From contig JAVHKY010000001.1 of the NCBI GenBank assembly GCA_035079385.1, positions 13,850,501 through 13,914,500 on the forward strand: a DNA stretch of 64,000 nt, read 5' to 3'. Below the pieces are notes generated by a model. It had not been told where the DNA came from, did no database searches, and was given only the letters and a program-made list of their open reading frames with translations. Position 1 is the stretch's first letter. Every line of letters starts with the position of its first letter. The stretch is from Aspidiotus rigidus (Eukaryota > Arthropoda > Insecta > Hemiptera > Diaspididae). Shown one piece after another: positions 32,070 through 44,900 of the stretch. Made by a program: the position numbers and the translations under genes.

Positions 32070-34615
32070 CTTAATTGTGGGATGGGGTTGTTGCCAATTG
32101 TGATGACGTGGTTTTTGAAAGACCATGAATTTTGTTTGGAGATAAGATGGACGAAAACCTTGGAGGGGTAGCCAAGAGTTTTTTAATTCTAGAATATCTT
32201 GTGAACACGAGGTAGTTCTGACCCATGGTCTCCGAGTTGATCAAACTGGAGCTAGAGCTCCTGTCAGAGACTGCTCAGGTAACATTTACAAAAGATCTTA
32301 TTCGATATTTGAGCTCTCAGCCACACCTCTAATCCTCCTTCTCCTAATGATCAGATCTGCAGAACTTTCTTTTCAAAACAATACAAATGACCCAAAATGT
32401 TACTTTATTCAATCACAAAAAACTGGACGTCAAAAAAAATCAATTAGCAATAGCAGTGACAATCGATTTGTAGTTCAGTCACCGAAGCATCGTACTAACA
32501 CTGATACCTCCGATGCCCGATGACGTAACTTCGAGTTACACATTCACGTCAACGAGACCGTTCCGTGCTATTTGCACACCCACCAGAAGACCTTTGTCGA
32601 CCTTTGTCTTTTTCATTTCGACGCGACTGATTCGAAAATCACCGAGCAACGAATGGTCAGAACTTCCGTCCTGCTAATTCGTCGCGATAATCATTATAGG
32701 GCAGCGCGATTACTATAGCGCCAAAATTGGATGAAATACGTCCGTCACTCCCTCTCGATAAATGTACCTTTCTATGTCCGAGCTTCAATATCGTTAATTT
32801 TTGTCATTACCATCCAGCCGATTTATAAACGTAGCCGCGGTGTATATTTTCGTAAACCATCAAAATACAGTACGGTCTACATCATAATCATAATAATATG
32901 AAACACGTTCCCGAGAGTGCCGATGTAAATCTGTTCTATCATTTACACTCTTTTATGACTTCATTGCGGTCCTTAATGATGCGGGCGATTATAAAGTTCA
33001 TTACTGTAACCCGAAACCAGGAACGTAATATGCATTCGAGAAAGAGAGGAGGAGAACGTGCGACTTGATTTTAAACACCGCCAAACGACGATTACGCGCA
33101 TATATTTAAACAAAAGAAAGAGAAAGAAGATTATAATTGATTAGGGGTATCTAAAATAGCAACGATGATCACGAATGGGCCGCTTCGCGTGAGCGATCAA
33201 GTCGAGTTCGGTACAATACGATCGGCGAAGACCTATTAATAAATTCCGAAGAAGACTCTCGTTTGGAAGATCGATTCGATATCCGGGCAGGGCACGATAA
33301 ACCTACTTTTGAAGATCTGCTCCATTTTCTCGTGGGTATGAACCAGCGATCGTAACGAAGTGACATTTTTTCTTTCTCCCCCTCAAAAAGGTCCGGATCC
33401 ATACGATTATCCGCATTATGTAACAACGATATTGATGTCGTAGATGAATTAGGTATAATACGTGGAAAGAAAAAAATTAAGAAGTTGAACTCGCAGACAC
33501 GTTCGGTCATCTACTGGATATTTTTCAAATAAATCACTTCGTAATTTGGTTTACTTCCTACGTACGGTCATCTGTAATACGTTTCCTGTGACTGTGCACA
33601 CTTCAGTTAATATTTTATACGTCGAGACGTAGTTTAGGTTAGAAGAGTGATAATGGGAACCCTATTATATTTTTCAGCGAAGCACCGTTTAATTTGCTTT
33701 TACAAAAATAGTCATCGTATATTAGAATAAGTGTACGCTAAAATTTTAGAAGTAAGAATTGGGAAGTCTTGCGTAAGATGAGGTACCTACTAGAAGCCTA
33801 CACTGCACTGCCCTAACGATGAAATATGAACTTCTTTTGGCAAATGGAGAATTTTCGGAGGAATATCATATTTTTTCGATTATAGTGAGTAATAAAAATT
33901 TAAAAAGGTTATTTTTTATTTTATTTTATTTTTCATTCCAAAGAAATGAATTTCGTGGAAGGAGAATGTTTTGATATTGCACACACATTGATATAGACAC
34001 TAAAAACTCATAAAAAATTAGTTCATGTGATCACAAGAAGACCACCTCAACACTATAATATAACTCATCCACCAAAAAGCTACTCATGGTCGTACAAAAG
34101 GAGAAGTGAGCGTCATATGATGACTTGAATGTCGAAAACTTGGAAGGAGAAAAGTAACATGAGCTGCATCTGGTATCCATGATGGACAGTCCAATTGCAA
34201 AGAATACGAAGGCTTTATCCGCGCACAGAAGCGTATTGTGTAAAAGCCAGATAATTTTAGTTGCTTTAATATCGAGAGCAGAGGACACCGCATTGCTTAA
34301 AAATCATTGATGATCCAATCCAGAGTGTCCCTGCGCAACAAGTCAAGATCATCAAGTTTTCTTCAATCAGTTAAAATTGGTCTCACACTATTCATGGAAA
34401 AAAGATAAGATAGTAAATTTTGTACCACATTGGCGAGAGAAGGGAAGCAGGCTTGTGAGGGAAAAGAAAAAAAAGAGGTACGGGGAGTTGGGCCCCCAAA
34501 TCTTTATGGAATCTTCACAGCAAATGGACTGTTGTTGCGGGCCTGTAAGGAAGTGCATTACCGGAGCAGCATGAAGAAAATTATTTTGAAAAAATTATTA
34601 AATTATTACCTGATA
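32070..34615. other. Intergenic, no gene recognised
   Basis: No supported gene. From about 32.5 to 33.6 kb the sequence is unique with frequent CpG and homeodomain-like A+T words (tttatgac, cataatcataat), which resembles an insect enhancer region; this is inference only. A minus-strand open frame of 113 codons at 33169-33510 shows no domain. Confidence 0.4.
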
Positions 34616-34619
34616 GTAT

Positions 34620-34905
34620 TATTGTTCACAGGGAACCTGTTTTATCGCGGGTTATTTCGGAAATATTAGACGTTATCCAGCCAGCCGGCAATCTAACTTG
34701 ACTATAGGAGAGATTTTTTCCAACTCTTCCTCTGACCATGTATAGCTCGGAAATTGAAATTTTTCGAAGTCCCTAAAATTTCAATATACTCCAAATCAAT
34801 CACAAGTAATAGATCAAAATTCTTTCAGATCTCACATTCCCCATAAAAGAGGCTCCCTGCATTCCTCGCCCTACCCCCTTGAAGAACGCGTGAGTTGTTT
34901 TGAGG
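34620..34905 (+). repeat. Minisatellite element copy, decayed
   Basis: Hairpin end cacagggaacctgttttatc at 34628-34647, a piece ttagacgttatccagcc, one reverse unit (tgtatagctcggaaattg) and a weak second end (ggctccctgcattcctcg at 34850). No frame of its own. Confidence 0.65.
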
Positions 34906-35639
34906 CCTCTTTCTAAGTTTAATAATTTTTCACCCTCGTCAGCAAATCAGGTTCATACCCTCAACTCTTTCCTCGATCTGAATTAAAAACGTTGCCCTGT
35001 ACGGAAAAAATCTCGGGTTCAAATACCGGAAATTTATGCGTTTTCTGTTATTTCATGATCGTGCCATACCGTTCCTTTATTCAGAATTACATTCAATGCG
35101 AGCCATTCAAAACTACATGATCTTCCTAAAGTTCGCAGAGCAGACAACCCTACAAAAATTTTATGGCTGGACGGTCAGAAATTTTCGAAGTCCAACCTTG
35201 AAATCACGATTTTCTGGAAGAATGGTGAACGTTTTTTCCAGAAAATTAGTTTGAAAACAAGTTACAAATAATTGTAAAAAGGAATATCTTTGTAAAATGA
35301 TTGTATTCCATGTGAAAATGTATTATCTGATCATAAGAATTATTGTGGATCAAATAAACCTGCAAAAGTGATTGTGTCTAATAAAGCTGTTAATATTGTT
35401 GAATTATAAAAAATAATAATCATTCAATGAAAGCTTCATTTACTATGTACGCTGATTATTATAAAGAAGCCTAATATAAAAAGATAATTAAACACAGAAG
35501 ATAGAATTTAAAAATGCTAAAAAATGTCATATCTTTGAAAAAAAACTCAAAGATAATCCTTCTATGTTGAAAAAGAAATAAGAATATTAAATAAAAAAAA
35601 AATGACCTTATTAGTAAATCTTTGTTATGGATGGAAGAA

Positions 35640-36210
35640 GAGGAAGAAAAAGAAGATATCGCGTTTAAAAAGATATTTAATAAAAATGAAAATATGAAAA
35701 AGAAGGAAGCAATATGGATACATTATGCACTAAAGAATTAGAAAGGTTGGATAAAGAATTTGTAAAAAATAAGAAATATAATCATGATAAGAAAGAAACT
35801 TTCAAACTTGATAAAACAGGTAAAATTTGAGTAGTATAGCAATGAAGTGAATACAATAAAAGTTCGAGATCATGATCATTCAACTGGGGAATATAGAGGA
35901 GTAGCTCATAGTAATCGTCATCCTAATTATAAAGTTCCTATTTATTTTCATAATTTCTGTGGATATGAATGATGCTCATTTATTTGTTAAAGAATTTGGA
36001 GACGATTGTAAGAATATTAAATTGATACCAAATAATGAAGAAAAATATATATCATTTTCTAAAATTATAAAATATGATTCAGGTTTTAAAAATGTAAAAG
36101 ATGAAATAATCAACTATAATATTGAACTTGGATTTTTAGACTCATATAAATTCTCATCAATTTCATTGTCTGAATGGCTAATGATTTAAAAAGATGTCAT
36201 TTTAAAAATA
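35640..36210 (+). pseudogene. Type-B DNA polymerase fragment (viral, adintovirus or Polinton-like), decayed
   Basis: A plus-strand frame at 35862-35969 shows the zinc/HNH-like VRDHDHSTGEYRG segment that precedes the exonuclease domain in protein-primed polymerases of Polinton, adintovirus and linear-plasmid type. It runs into an F-H-N-x2-G-Y word, the Exo II box. The next residues of that box (D-A-H-L-F) follow at 35971 but in another frame, because of a net one-base shift. The second frame then stays open to 36189 (NNEEKYISFSKI at about 36030-36066, LGFLDSYKF near 36128) and stops. A further remnant may lie near 36310 (Y-D-Y-M-N-S). The polymerase palm is not recognisable. It is a dead fragment, with stops and frame changes; the source (virus or Polinton) cannot be settled from this piece. 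Confidence 0.75.
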
Positions 36211-36373
36211 TATAATGAAATGCTTTGATGAAAAAGCATCTAAAAACTTATCTTAGATGAAAAAGAAGTATTTATTTAAATCATTAAGTAAAAAATTAAT
36301 TGATCTATATGATTATATGAACTCATAAACCATTGATATGATTTAACGAGTAAACGTAATGAAGACTTTAACA

Positions 36374-36577
36374 AGACATTGATTGTAAACTTTGTAGAAA
36401 ATCAACTAAACATTCAATCATAGAAGAAGATCTTAGACCTTATTTTAATAAAGAAACAAGTTCATACTCTCAATGTGAAACTACTCTTATTAGATTTGTG
36501 GTTACTTATGATAAAGATAAAATCATAGTTATTTGTTACAGGTGTAAAGAGGAAACTACACATTTTAAGAGTAATTA
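36374..36577 (+). other. Short open stretch with two CxxC pairs in the A+T-rich block
   Basis: About 65 codons open between stops, with C-K-L-C near the start and C-Y-R-C near the end, about 48 residues apart, an arrangement like a zinc ribbon. There is no ATG at the start. It follows the polymerase remnant on the same strand and has the same A-rich composition, so it may be part of the same foreign insert. I do not recognise the family. Confidence 0.3.
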
Positions 36578-36964
36578 AGGTTATCTTTGGTGCACAATTC
36601 ATGTGGCGAATATAAAAGAGAATATAAATAATTACCTATAGATTATTTCATGTCATTTGTTGAATTAAAAGAAGTGTCGTTTTACTTTAATTTATAACTT
36701 TCTGGAGATGTATTAATTGAAAAGATATTTTAAACTCACAACTGATCCATAATTTATAAAGAAAAATGAGTAGTCATTATTTTAATTGGACTATGATGGT
36801 TGCAATTTTGACTAATTTTAATAACCAGATTTCTTTTTATTTTTAGCAAGTTTTTCAAAGTATTATAGTTTCCAGTTTTGTGGAATTTCAATACTTGGGA
36901 GAATTTTCCTCTTGCATTAGATTTGACTGATGGGCTTACAAATCACGCAATTTCATGATATAAA

Positions 36965-38690
36965 GTTGTTCCCAAAGTTCAATAAGTTATACAGATGTGA
37001 GAAAAGTGTTGACGATCGCGAAATGTGTCTATGGATGATTTCTTTAGGGTTAAAGAAAGAGAAAAACAATGGAAATTTGATACGAAAGTTCTAAAATTTT
37101 TGAATTAGTGAGGAAAGAAAAACAGAATGTAATGACTCAAATCTGCATAAAAAACAGTCAAATATTCTGTGTGGAACATCAGAGGATTTCTAGAGTTTTC
37201 TTGAGAGCATCAAAATGGTTTTGGCCACTCTCGCCATCCGTCATAACGGAGCTTCGACCTTCTTAAATCGAAACCATCTCCACTTATTTAGGTCGTATGA
37301 TCTTCCTCCAAAACTTATGCGGACAGATTTCTGTGCGGTCTATCACTTCTTAAACGGTTTGATGACTGGTTTTACCAATCTTTGAATTTTAGTAAACTTT
37401 GTACAGGTAAATTGAAGGATTTCTGACTTCACCACAACCCAAAATATTTCTTTAATGGTGGGTCCAAATCAACCCTGTAGAAGAAGGAGGAGGATGCAAG
37501 CAATTAAAATCAGATTTTTTGGATGTTCATGAAGATTTCGAAAAGAATTTGGGTAGCCAACATTTTCGAACCTTCAAAGACGTTATTAGGGCTTGTGGAA
37601 ATTCTGTCTTCTGAGATTCTGATGACGTCATAGGTACTGGGAAATGCGAGTTTTTAGAGGCTAAGTAGTAAACTCCTTCCTTTAGGCTAGTTTGATTAAT
37701 TGTCTTCTTCTTCAAAATATTGGTGGAGAGATGACCTCATCAATTAGTTAGCCTAACATACTGTATACTAGGCTAAGAAATAATGGCGGAAAAGGGACGT
37801 GAACGAACTCAGAGTGAGTAAAGCCGTTAGCTACTTCGCGTAGCACCCCTTGATCTACTTTATAGTAATTTTGAGTTCTTTAATCGCACTGATATATGGT
37901 TCAAAATAGCCTTTTTGTCTAGATATGAAGCCAAGGGATCTCTTTAAAGGCAGGAATCTAGACTCTCTGATGACTTCATACGGTGAGCGTAGCATTTTGA
38001 TAAATTTCGAGTTCTGACCTAATATAAGTTAGTGTTTAACGTAAGGTATCAATTACTAACATTTTCAAGATCTTTGATTCAGAACTGGAGGTTCTAAAAC
38101 TTTCTGCTTTTTGTTCGAGAGGGGAATTAGTGAAAAACTAAAACCATACAACATTTTCCAGCCTTTGCATTCAATATTTTTTTCTTTTATTGGAGGAGGG
38201 TGAGTCTCCCGCCGGATCCGCGTATCTTCCAACAGCAGGAATTGTCGCCGAAATAGGAGGCAGACAACAATTTTTACCGTTTTTGGTAGATCGTTGACCT
38301 CAGTAGAAAACGAAACATCGGCTATATTTGAAAACTCGTACTTCGATCTTGAAATTACGATGCTTCCATTGTCTCTCGCTGCTTCCTATAGTTCCAGAGA
38401 ATAAATTTTAGATTTTTATGTCTTGAACTTTCGGCTACAGAAAGTGGTTTTTTATAAGGTTAACAACTGAGTAAAAAAAAAAAAAGTTACTTATATTGTT
38501 TCATTAACGCGTAAAAAACAAGTAGAAACATAAAACTCATAAATTCGTTGAGTCTCGAAGATTAACAGCAAGTCAGCATTATAACCTCGACTGATTCTCA
38601 TCTTCGGCTTCCTTCGACATCACTTATTCTGAGATCATTGTACTTTTCGATTCTGCACAACTCTTACGCCTCAGATTCAGAGTGTACAAT
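36965..38690. other. 3' flank of the transporter gene; no other gene seen
   Basis: TGACGTCA at 37623-37630 and a ctaacatactgtatactagg word at 37746 are traces of dispersed repeats. A minus-strand AATAAA lies at 38186-38191, about 500 bp past the transporter stop, and could be its polyadenylation signal. An A-run at 38474-38486 lies in between. Confidence 0.4.
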
Positions 38691-40225
38691 TTAACTCCTC
38701 TTTTGTAACATTAATTGTATCTCGATCAATGATTTCCCTTTGGTTTCTGGGAGGAAAGCAGATACGATCACCAAACCCGCTAAACAGCTTACGCTAAATA
38801 TTAGGAAATTGAAATAGATTCCAAATACGGCAGTTATCGGCAAGAAGAGATACGAGAATACGGTGTTGGATAGCGAATTGAATACAACGTTCATGCCGAT
38901 GGCGATACTTTTGAAATTTGTTGGAAAAATCTCACCTCTAACCACTCCATACGGTACTAAGCAAAAGGATTGGTATAGCAGGAATGTCACCGTAATGAAG
39001 CCGAACATTAGCCAAGGAAAATTCGGGAATTTTACGTATCCGTTATTTTCTAGAAAGTACATGAGTGCGACACTAGCTTGAGCAATTGTTTGCAGAGTCA
39101 TACCCACTAGGAGCAGAATACGTCTCCCGTATCTATCGATAGTCAGGGACGATACGATAGTGGCCACTGCTATTAAGCTCGTGAAACTCATGGCGAGTCC
39201 GTTTGAAGAAATCAAATTTGTCTCCGGGAATACTAAATTTGCGAAACACGTGGTGATCGTTTGCAATAAGGTGAGGATTATGCCTAATAAGACAACAATA
39301 CAGCAGCTTTTATAAATTTCCGGCTTATGAAAATGACGAATGAGGTCGAAAACGTTCATCATATTTTTCACGTTGTCACTTATGATTTTCGATTCTTTTT
39401 TGCATTCTTCGAGTGTATAATTGTTTAACCATTTCAGATTTCTTTCAGCTTCTTCGGTTCGACCATTGATTAAAAGGTAGTAGGGTGATTCGACGAGAGT
39501 AAATGTGCTCAGAAAGAGGAGAGTATTAATGGAGAGCAGCATAAGAAGGATATGATTATACGCGAAATATATGGACGCCCCAAACGTCGATATTATCCCG
39601 AAACTAAATACGAGTATCGTAGTCGAGATGAAAGCGCCTCTGAATTTCTTCGTTACCGTCTCTCCAACGTACATGAACATACTCATGTCACCCAAAGCAA
39701 CACCCAATCCAATGATGAATCTAGAGTAGAAAACATTAAGGAAGAATACTTGGTTAAGAATTTCATCTAGGTTTCAAGTGTAAAAAATAATTCACTAAAT
39801 GAAACTTGTCTCGCCTTGCCACACATAAAGCCTCAATCGTCTTGAAGTATAAGAATATCAGGCTACCGATAAGCATGAGGAATGCGCTTACAATGAAATG
39901 CGTTCTACGTCCGTATTTTATTGGAGGAAAAACTTCGGTGATGGCTGCTATAAATCGACCCAGATGGAATAACGACGTAAGTAAGGAGATTTCATCATCG
40001 GAAAACGAGGGTCCGTCTCTTCTAGATCTGAAGTAATCTAAATTGGCCGTCGTCCACGGGTAGTGCACGGAATTTATGAACGCGAAGAGTAGGACTAAAA
40101 ATACAACAGAAGAATTTAAGATGACAACATTTGCTTACATTTATGACAAAAATAATGAGTAAGTATAATTTTGCGTTACCTGGAATCATAGTCCTAATTT
40201 GTCTGACCAGAGAAGTGTTCATCAT
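38691..40225 (-). CDS. Sugar transporter, MFS, Tret1-like (three exons)
   Basis: Three coding exons join at 40225-40180, 40094-39815 and 39720-38691 into an open 451-residue protein, a normal length for a 12-helix MFS sugar porter of the plasma membrane. Intron 1 (40179-40095) is GT-AG; intron 2 (39814-39721) appears to start with GC. The joins restore the A-R-F-I-I-G motif. Family marks, by residue: YGRR (76-79, loop 2-3), GE-x6-RG (128-137), ESPYYL (186-191), DRYGRR (304-309) and PETKGKS (433-439). Residue 1 is the first of two adjacent ATGs (40225 and 40222). Oddities: loop 2-3 has lost the aspartate of D-R-x-G-R, and helix 7 has LQT where most sugar porters have QQ-x2-G. The substrate (trehalose, glucose or other) cannot be read from sequence. 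The gene looks functional. Confidence 0.87.
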
Positions 40226-40229
40226 TATA

Positions 40230-41745
40230 GAAAGGAAGCAATTTCGCGCAGATGTTGTAATGAACGTCTATATGTGTACAGCTAGTGTTTAGACGCACAC
40301 ATGGAATGTGGCGTGTATATTCGTAAAATGAATGTAACTTAGATTACATTTATTTTCTTACTGTTGAAATCCGTTAGCTTCGGTATTTGAATGTATCGAC
40401 AAAATCACACGCGTTATTTTTGTATAATAACATCGAGCTTCGTCACAGACACTAACAGAAACGAGTATTCTCTGTTTTCCCATTGCATCATCTAGAATTT
40501 GAAAATTTATCCGCGCAGAGGTGTTGCGAACTACCTATTATTCTCTTCATTTTCGTGACGTTGGTATTCATGATACACTTTTCTAATATGATACGAGGGT
40601 TACGGGGTCGTCTCGTTTATGGTCGAATCGCGTGAATAATTATAATTTTTCGCACCTGCTCTATGTTAGAAAAAAAGGTCACAAGGTACGAGTAACCTTT
40701 CTTTCTGTTCAAACAGAGACAGTGCCAGAGTTGGAATTCTTTAAAGTCTATGGCAGGTATCAAATTGAGTCTGGGACATTTGGAAGATAGTTTCTTACCT
40801 ACCTAATTCTAAATCAAAGTTTTGCAGCAGTTGAGATTATTGGATAAAAAAGTCATCATATGAATGGAGTTCTGGGCTCGGTCCAAGGGCTTGGCTGACT
40901 ATTTGCTGAATATCCTGGAAGGCATATGGGGAAAATTCTGAGCTTTGAGCATAGCAGCTTCAAATTTAATCTTTTGACATTAGGATTCTTCTCTCTGCTT
41001 TGCCGGCGATAATGGTGGAAATGGAATTACAATTAATTTTCCTCAGTATTTGAGTGCAAATTGTATATGATGAAATAAAATTATTAAAATTGTTTATCAC
41101 TGGCTCGTATTGGAGTATATCTTGAGAAAAGTGATAAGGAATGAAAACAATAATGTTCTTATGAAAATACAGACGGTGTTCGTCGTTTTAATGAATGGAC
41201 TGGAATACGAACGCGGAGCTAAACATAAGAAATAATGGCTGAAGAAGTGTGAGAATATCATTGAACTTTAATGACCTCAAAAAATAGATTTTAATTAGTG
41301 TAATTAGAAGCGGCCGCATAATCATGTTTGAATAGATTTTCTTATGGCAGGCTATATAGTCTAGGCAAACTAGACAATAAAAAAGAATTTTTTGGTAGAG
41401 AACGGGTGTTTGCAGAAAAGTGTAGAGGAAGGTATCGAAAAGTACCAAAAAAAAACCCACCCCCTAAAGGCTGGGGAAAATTTTTTGTGGCACATTTTGG
41501 CCCCCAATTCAGTTTTTGGACTATTTCTCAAAAACTAAGCGTTTTACAAGAAAATGTTTCGAACAAAAGATGTTCCTCTTGAAATTTCAAATAAAATGAT
41601 GTATAGAAAGTCCAGTTTAGACCGAATAGTCAACTCAAAAATTCCCTCGAAGTAATATAGTTTTCAAAATTTAGACGAAATTTATCAAATTTTTGCTGAT
41701 ATCTCGGAAAAATCAACTTCTAGAAGAAAATGTATAGGAAGGAAA
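40230..41745. other. 5' flank of the transporter gene; no other gene seen
   Basis: The promoter should lie just above 40225, but no TATA box or initiator is convincing. Nothing else is recognised. A short A-run (aaaaaaaa) is at 41448. Confidence 0.4.
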
Positions 41746-41749
41746 CATT

Positions 41750-41997
41750 TTAACAGGGAATCTGTTCTGTGGGGGGCTTTTTCAGGAATTTGCCTTGCAT
41801 CGTGCGCCGTCCGGCGAAAAACTTGGAAAAATTTCAACTCTCGAGCCATATATGATAGGAGGGGGACTTCGAAAAATTTCGACTCTCGAACTATATATGA
41901 TAAGAGGGCGACTTGGAAAAAATTTCGACTCTCGAGCCATATTTGATAGGAGGGGGACTTGGAAAAATTTCGACTCTCAAGCTATCTATTATATAAA
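41750..41997 (+). repeat. Minisatellite element copy, well preserved
   Basis: Hairpin end aacagggaatctgtt at about 41751, then ctgtggggggctttttcagg, ttgccttgcatcgtgcgcc, gtccggcgaaaaacttgg, then four forward units of about 46 bp (aatttcgactctcg, catatatgataggagg). The array stops at an imperfect fifth unit. A single-orientation, simple copy. Confidence 0.9.
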
Positions 41998-41999
41998 GA

Positions 42000-44900
42000 G
42001 AAGTTGCAAAATCGCAAATCCATTTATCTTTATTCCTATTTCACCTGCAAACTTGGAATTTGTTTCCATTGCTTTAGCTTGTCTAGGAGAAGGTTTATGC
42101 GTAATAAATTTGAAGTTACGAAATCAGGCGAATGGCATGTAGTATATATCTTTGTGCTTGGCGGGGGGGTTCATGAATGATTCAAGAGATGAAAAATCTG
42201 TATCATTCATAAACTTATTGATTGAAAATGCTAAGCAATCATTTTTGTTGACGTTCATCGAAAATTAATATGTGCTAGGCAATCATTTTTGGAAAATGCT
42301 TCTTTTTAACCGGAGAAGTTTCGAATATCCATACTATGAGTAATCGAATAGTGTAGGGTTACGATAAAGATTTTGCTTAGCAATTATCTGAATAAGTGGT
42401 GATTGTCTTTTATTATTTCAAATTTAACGTGAGGACTAAGAAAAGAAAAACAATTCACGTCAATTTCGAAAATTCAAGATCGAAGTCACGGATGTCTCAC
42501 TCTATTGCAATCTAATTGGAATGCCAAAACGCAAGAAAGCAAATCTAGGGCGGTTGACGAACAATGGGAAGAGGGCTTGTGTCAATTCCGAAATTTTGAC
42601 ATCAGAAAAGCCTCGAAAGAAATTTCGGATTTTAATTTTGCTTAAAAATTCTAGCTTCTTACTTGAACAGCAAATTGTGAGTTTGAAAAGAGAGGACTCT
42701 GGCTAGTGACTATTTTAGGGTATTGGAAGAGATTATAAATTTCGATCACTAATTCTTTGCTTCATGTTGCGAACATTGAGAACAAAAATTCAGAGCCGTA
42801 TTTAAACTGCAAATTGTAGAGGGGATCTGATGGGTTTGGAGACTTGAAATAATTTTGTACTCTGAGCTACATATTGTGATTTCGAAATGAGGGGGCGTTG
42901 ACCTAGTTTGGTGGAATTATAACTTCTGACGATGGCGAGAGGAAGAGGACACAGGGAAAATTCTGGCATTCGAGCGATATAATGATAAGGAGGTTCAAAA
43001 TAATTTTGAGTCTTGAGCTGCAGAGGTATACCACAGCTCATAGAAGCTCTACTAGTGTAATTTTTCCATAAGTGAAGATACAGAGGTAGGAGGATTTTCA
43101 TGAATTTTGAGTTTAATCCTGACTAAAGAAAAGGAGAGGAGTTCGAGAGAATTGTGAATGGAAGAAGCGGTACCTACTCGATAGGTTTTCAACTTTTGGT
43201 GTACGAGTAATAAAGAAGGTGAGACTTGAAGTGCCTAGCTACGCATTGTGCGGAGAAACACGTGAAAAATTTCCTTCACCTTCATTGAAAACGAGGTACA
43301 GTAAGAGCTTGAGAGAAAATCTACTCGTACATATGCGAGTTACTCGTCTGCTTCTCAAAAACCAGATTTCCCTGTTATCATTTCGCATAAAAACCGCGCA
43401 TGCCTATTCGTCGGTATCGTCTTTTAAATACGAGTAACTTAACAATTTTATGTTCTTTTTTAGATGTCTTATCGTAAAATTTAATGGATCGGAATTGTCC
43501 TCATTACAATACGCAATAAATTCTAGAACTCGCCTATATTGAATCATCGAAAATGTCAACGAGTGACCCGAGAACGTACCTATAGAAAAAATTCGGGAAA
43601 AAACCGAATTACATGAACGGTAGAGTCGAGTGATTAAAAATTAGCATACGAACGACTTCCTGATACATCAGCCTCCTATAAAGTATAACAAACGCGCGTT
43701 TCTGGGTACTTTACAGATTTAGAAAAATCATCATCCTATCAAAAAAAAAGAGCTTGGTGCGTGTAACTTCAGTAATTCGATATAGGTACCAATAATCCGA
43801 TGACAGTTCTGATTAAAAGACCTATTTCGTATATTCGTTGGATCATTAACGTCAGCGTCTTTGGACGTAATTACGATCATTTCGATATCATAGAATAAGA
43901 TAGTGTGTATGTGTGTGGTACTGATCAATAAATCTATCCGTGTGTATGGTTGTACAACTCAATCCTTATACCGATATTCTAAGGCGCACGATAAGGGACT
44001 TTTTTTTTTAAATTTTACATAAGACGAATGCCAATACAGTGGCCAAGAACAGCGCACGAAATTACATAAATAATACATGTTAATGTCAATAGGTTACACA
44101 TATTGCCCGGAATCAGATGTCGACAATACCGCGTGTCCTGAATTGTGTCCAGTTTGACAACATTCAGTGTGTTGTGTGGCGGCACCCAATATCGGAAAGT
44201 CAGACGCATTTTTTTCTGTTAAAATCTCCGGAATTATTCGCGAATTCCACGCCGCCGAAGTGGACGTCGATAAAGTTAATTTATTTACAACGTTAGATAA
44301 TCTGAGCATAAGCGTCGATGCGTATAGACGCGGTGGGCAGTCGTGTCATTAAAATTCATAATCGCGAGTCGTCGAACCTTTAACCATTTTCAACTTTATT
44401 TTAGAATTAAGCAACAAAACAAATTTCATTCTGTCTGTTATGCGTGAGTGTGTAAAAGTGAAATCCCGAAAATCGGACTTCGACCTTTGATTGAATCTGT
44501 ACCTATTCTTCCCTTACCACGAGAATATCTAATCAATAAAGCAGGATGGCTTCAACTGATGTTTGGATATTCTCCGAATTTTGTTATCGTTATGAATATC
44601 ATCTGTATTCTTTATAAGATGATGATAGGAGGGTAGAAGAAGAAGAGGTAGAAAATCCAGATTAAGAATGACTACGGAGTACGTCCATCGAATCATTTAA
44701 AAATTTTAACTACCTATTCCTCTTATGCGGGTGTGATTTACATAATTTTCAGAATTTTTTCACCGCTGAGACTGAAATTACGAATACCAAAATCTTTACT
44801 TTGTCTTGAAATCTCTGTATGATGCAACTCAGCGCTTTTCTAATACTCTCAATTTGTTAAGCTCAGATTTTTTCTGCGTGTGGACACGTAATTGTGTATG

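Larger units (their letters stand above)
35250..36960. other. A+T-rich, A-skewed block of foreign character
   Basis: Composition changes near 35250 to a purine-rich, A-dominated plus strand (many aaa, gaaaaag words) and changes back near 36960. Within it lie the polymerase remnant and a small Cys-bearing open frame. The codon-like A bias resembles A+T-rich insect DNA viruses and Polinton-like elements. Boundaries are approximate and no terminal repeat was found. Confidence 0.6.

Noticed and set aside
35010..35030. tRNA B-box-like word gggttcaaatacc
   Set aside because: No A box, acceptor stem or anticodon arm can be placed around it.
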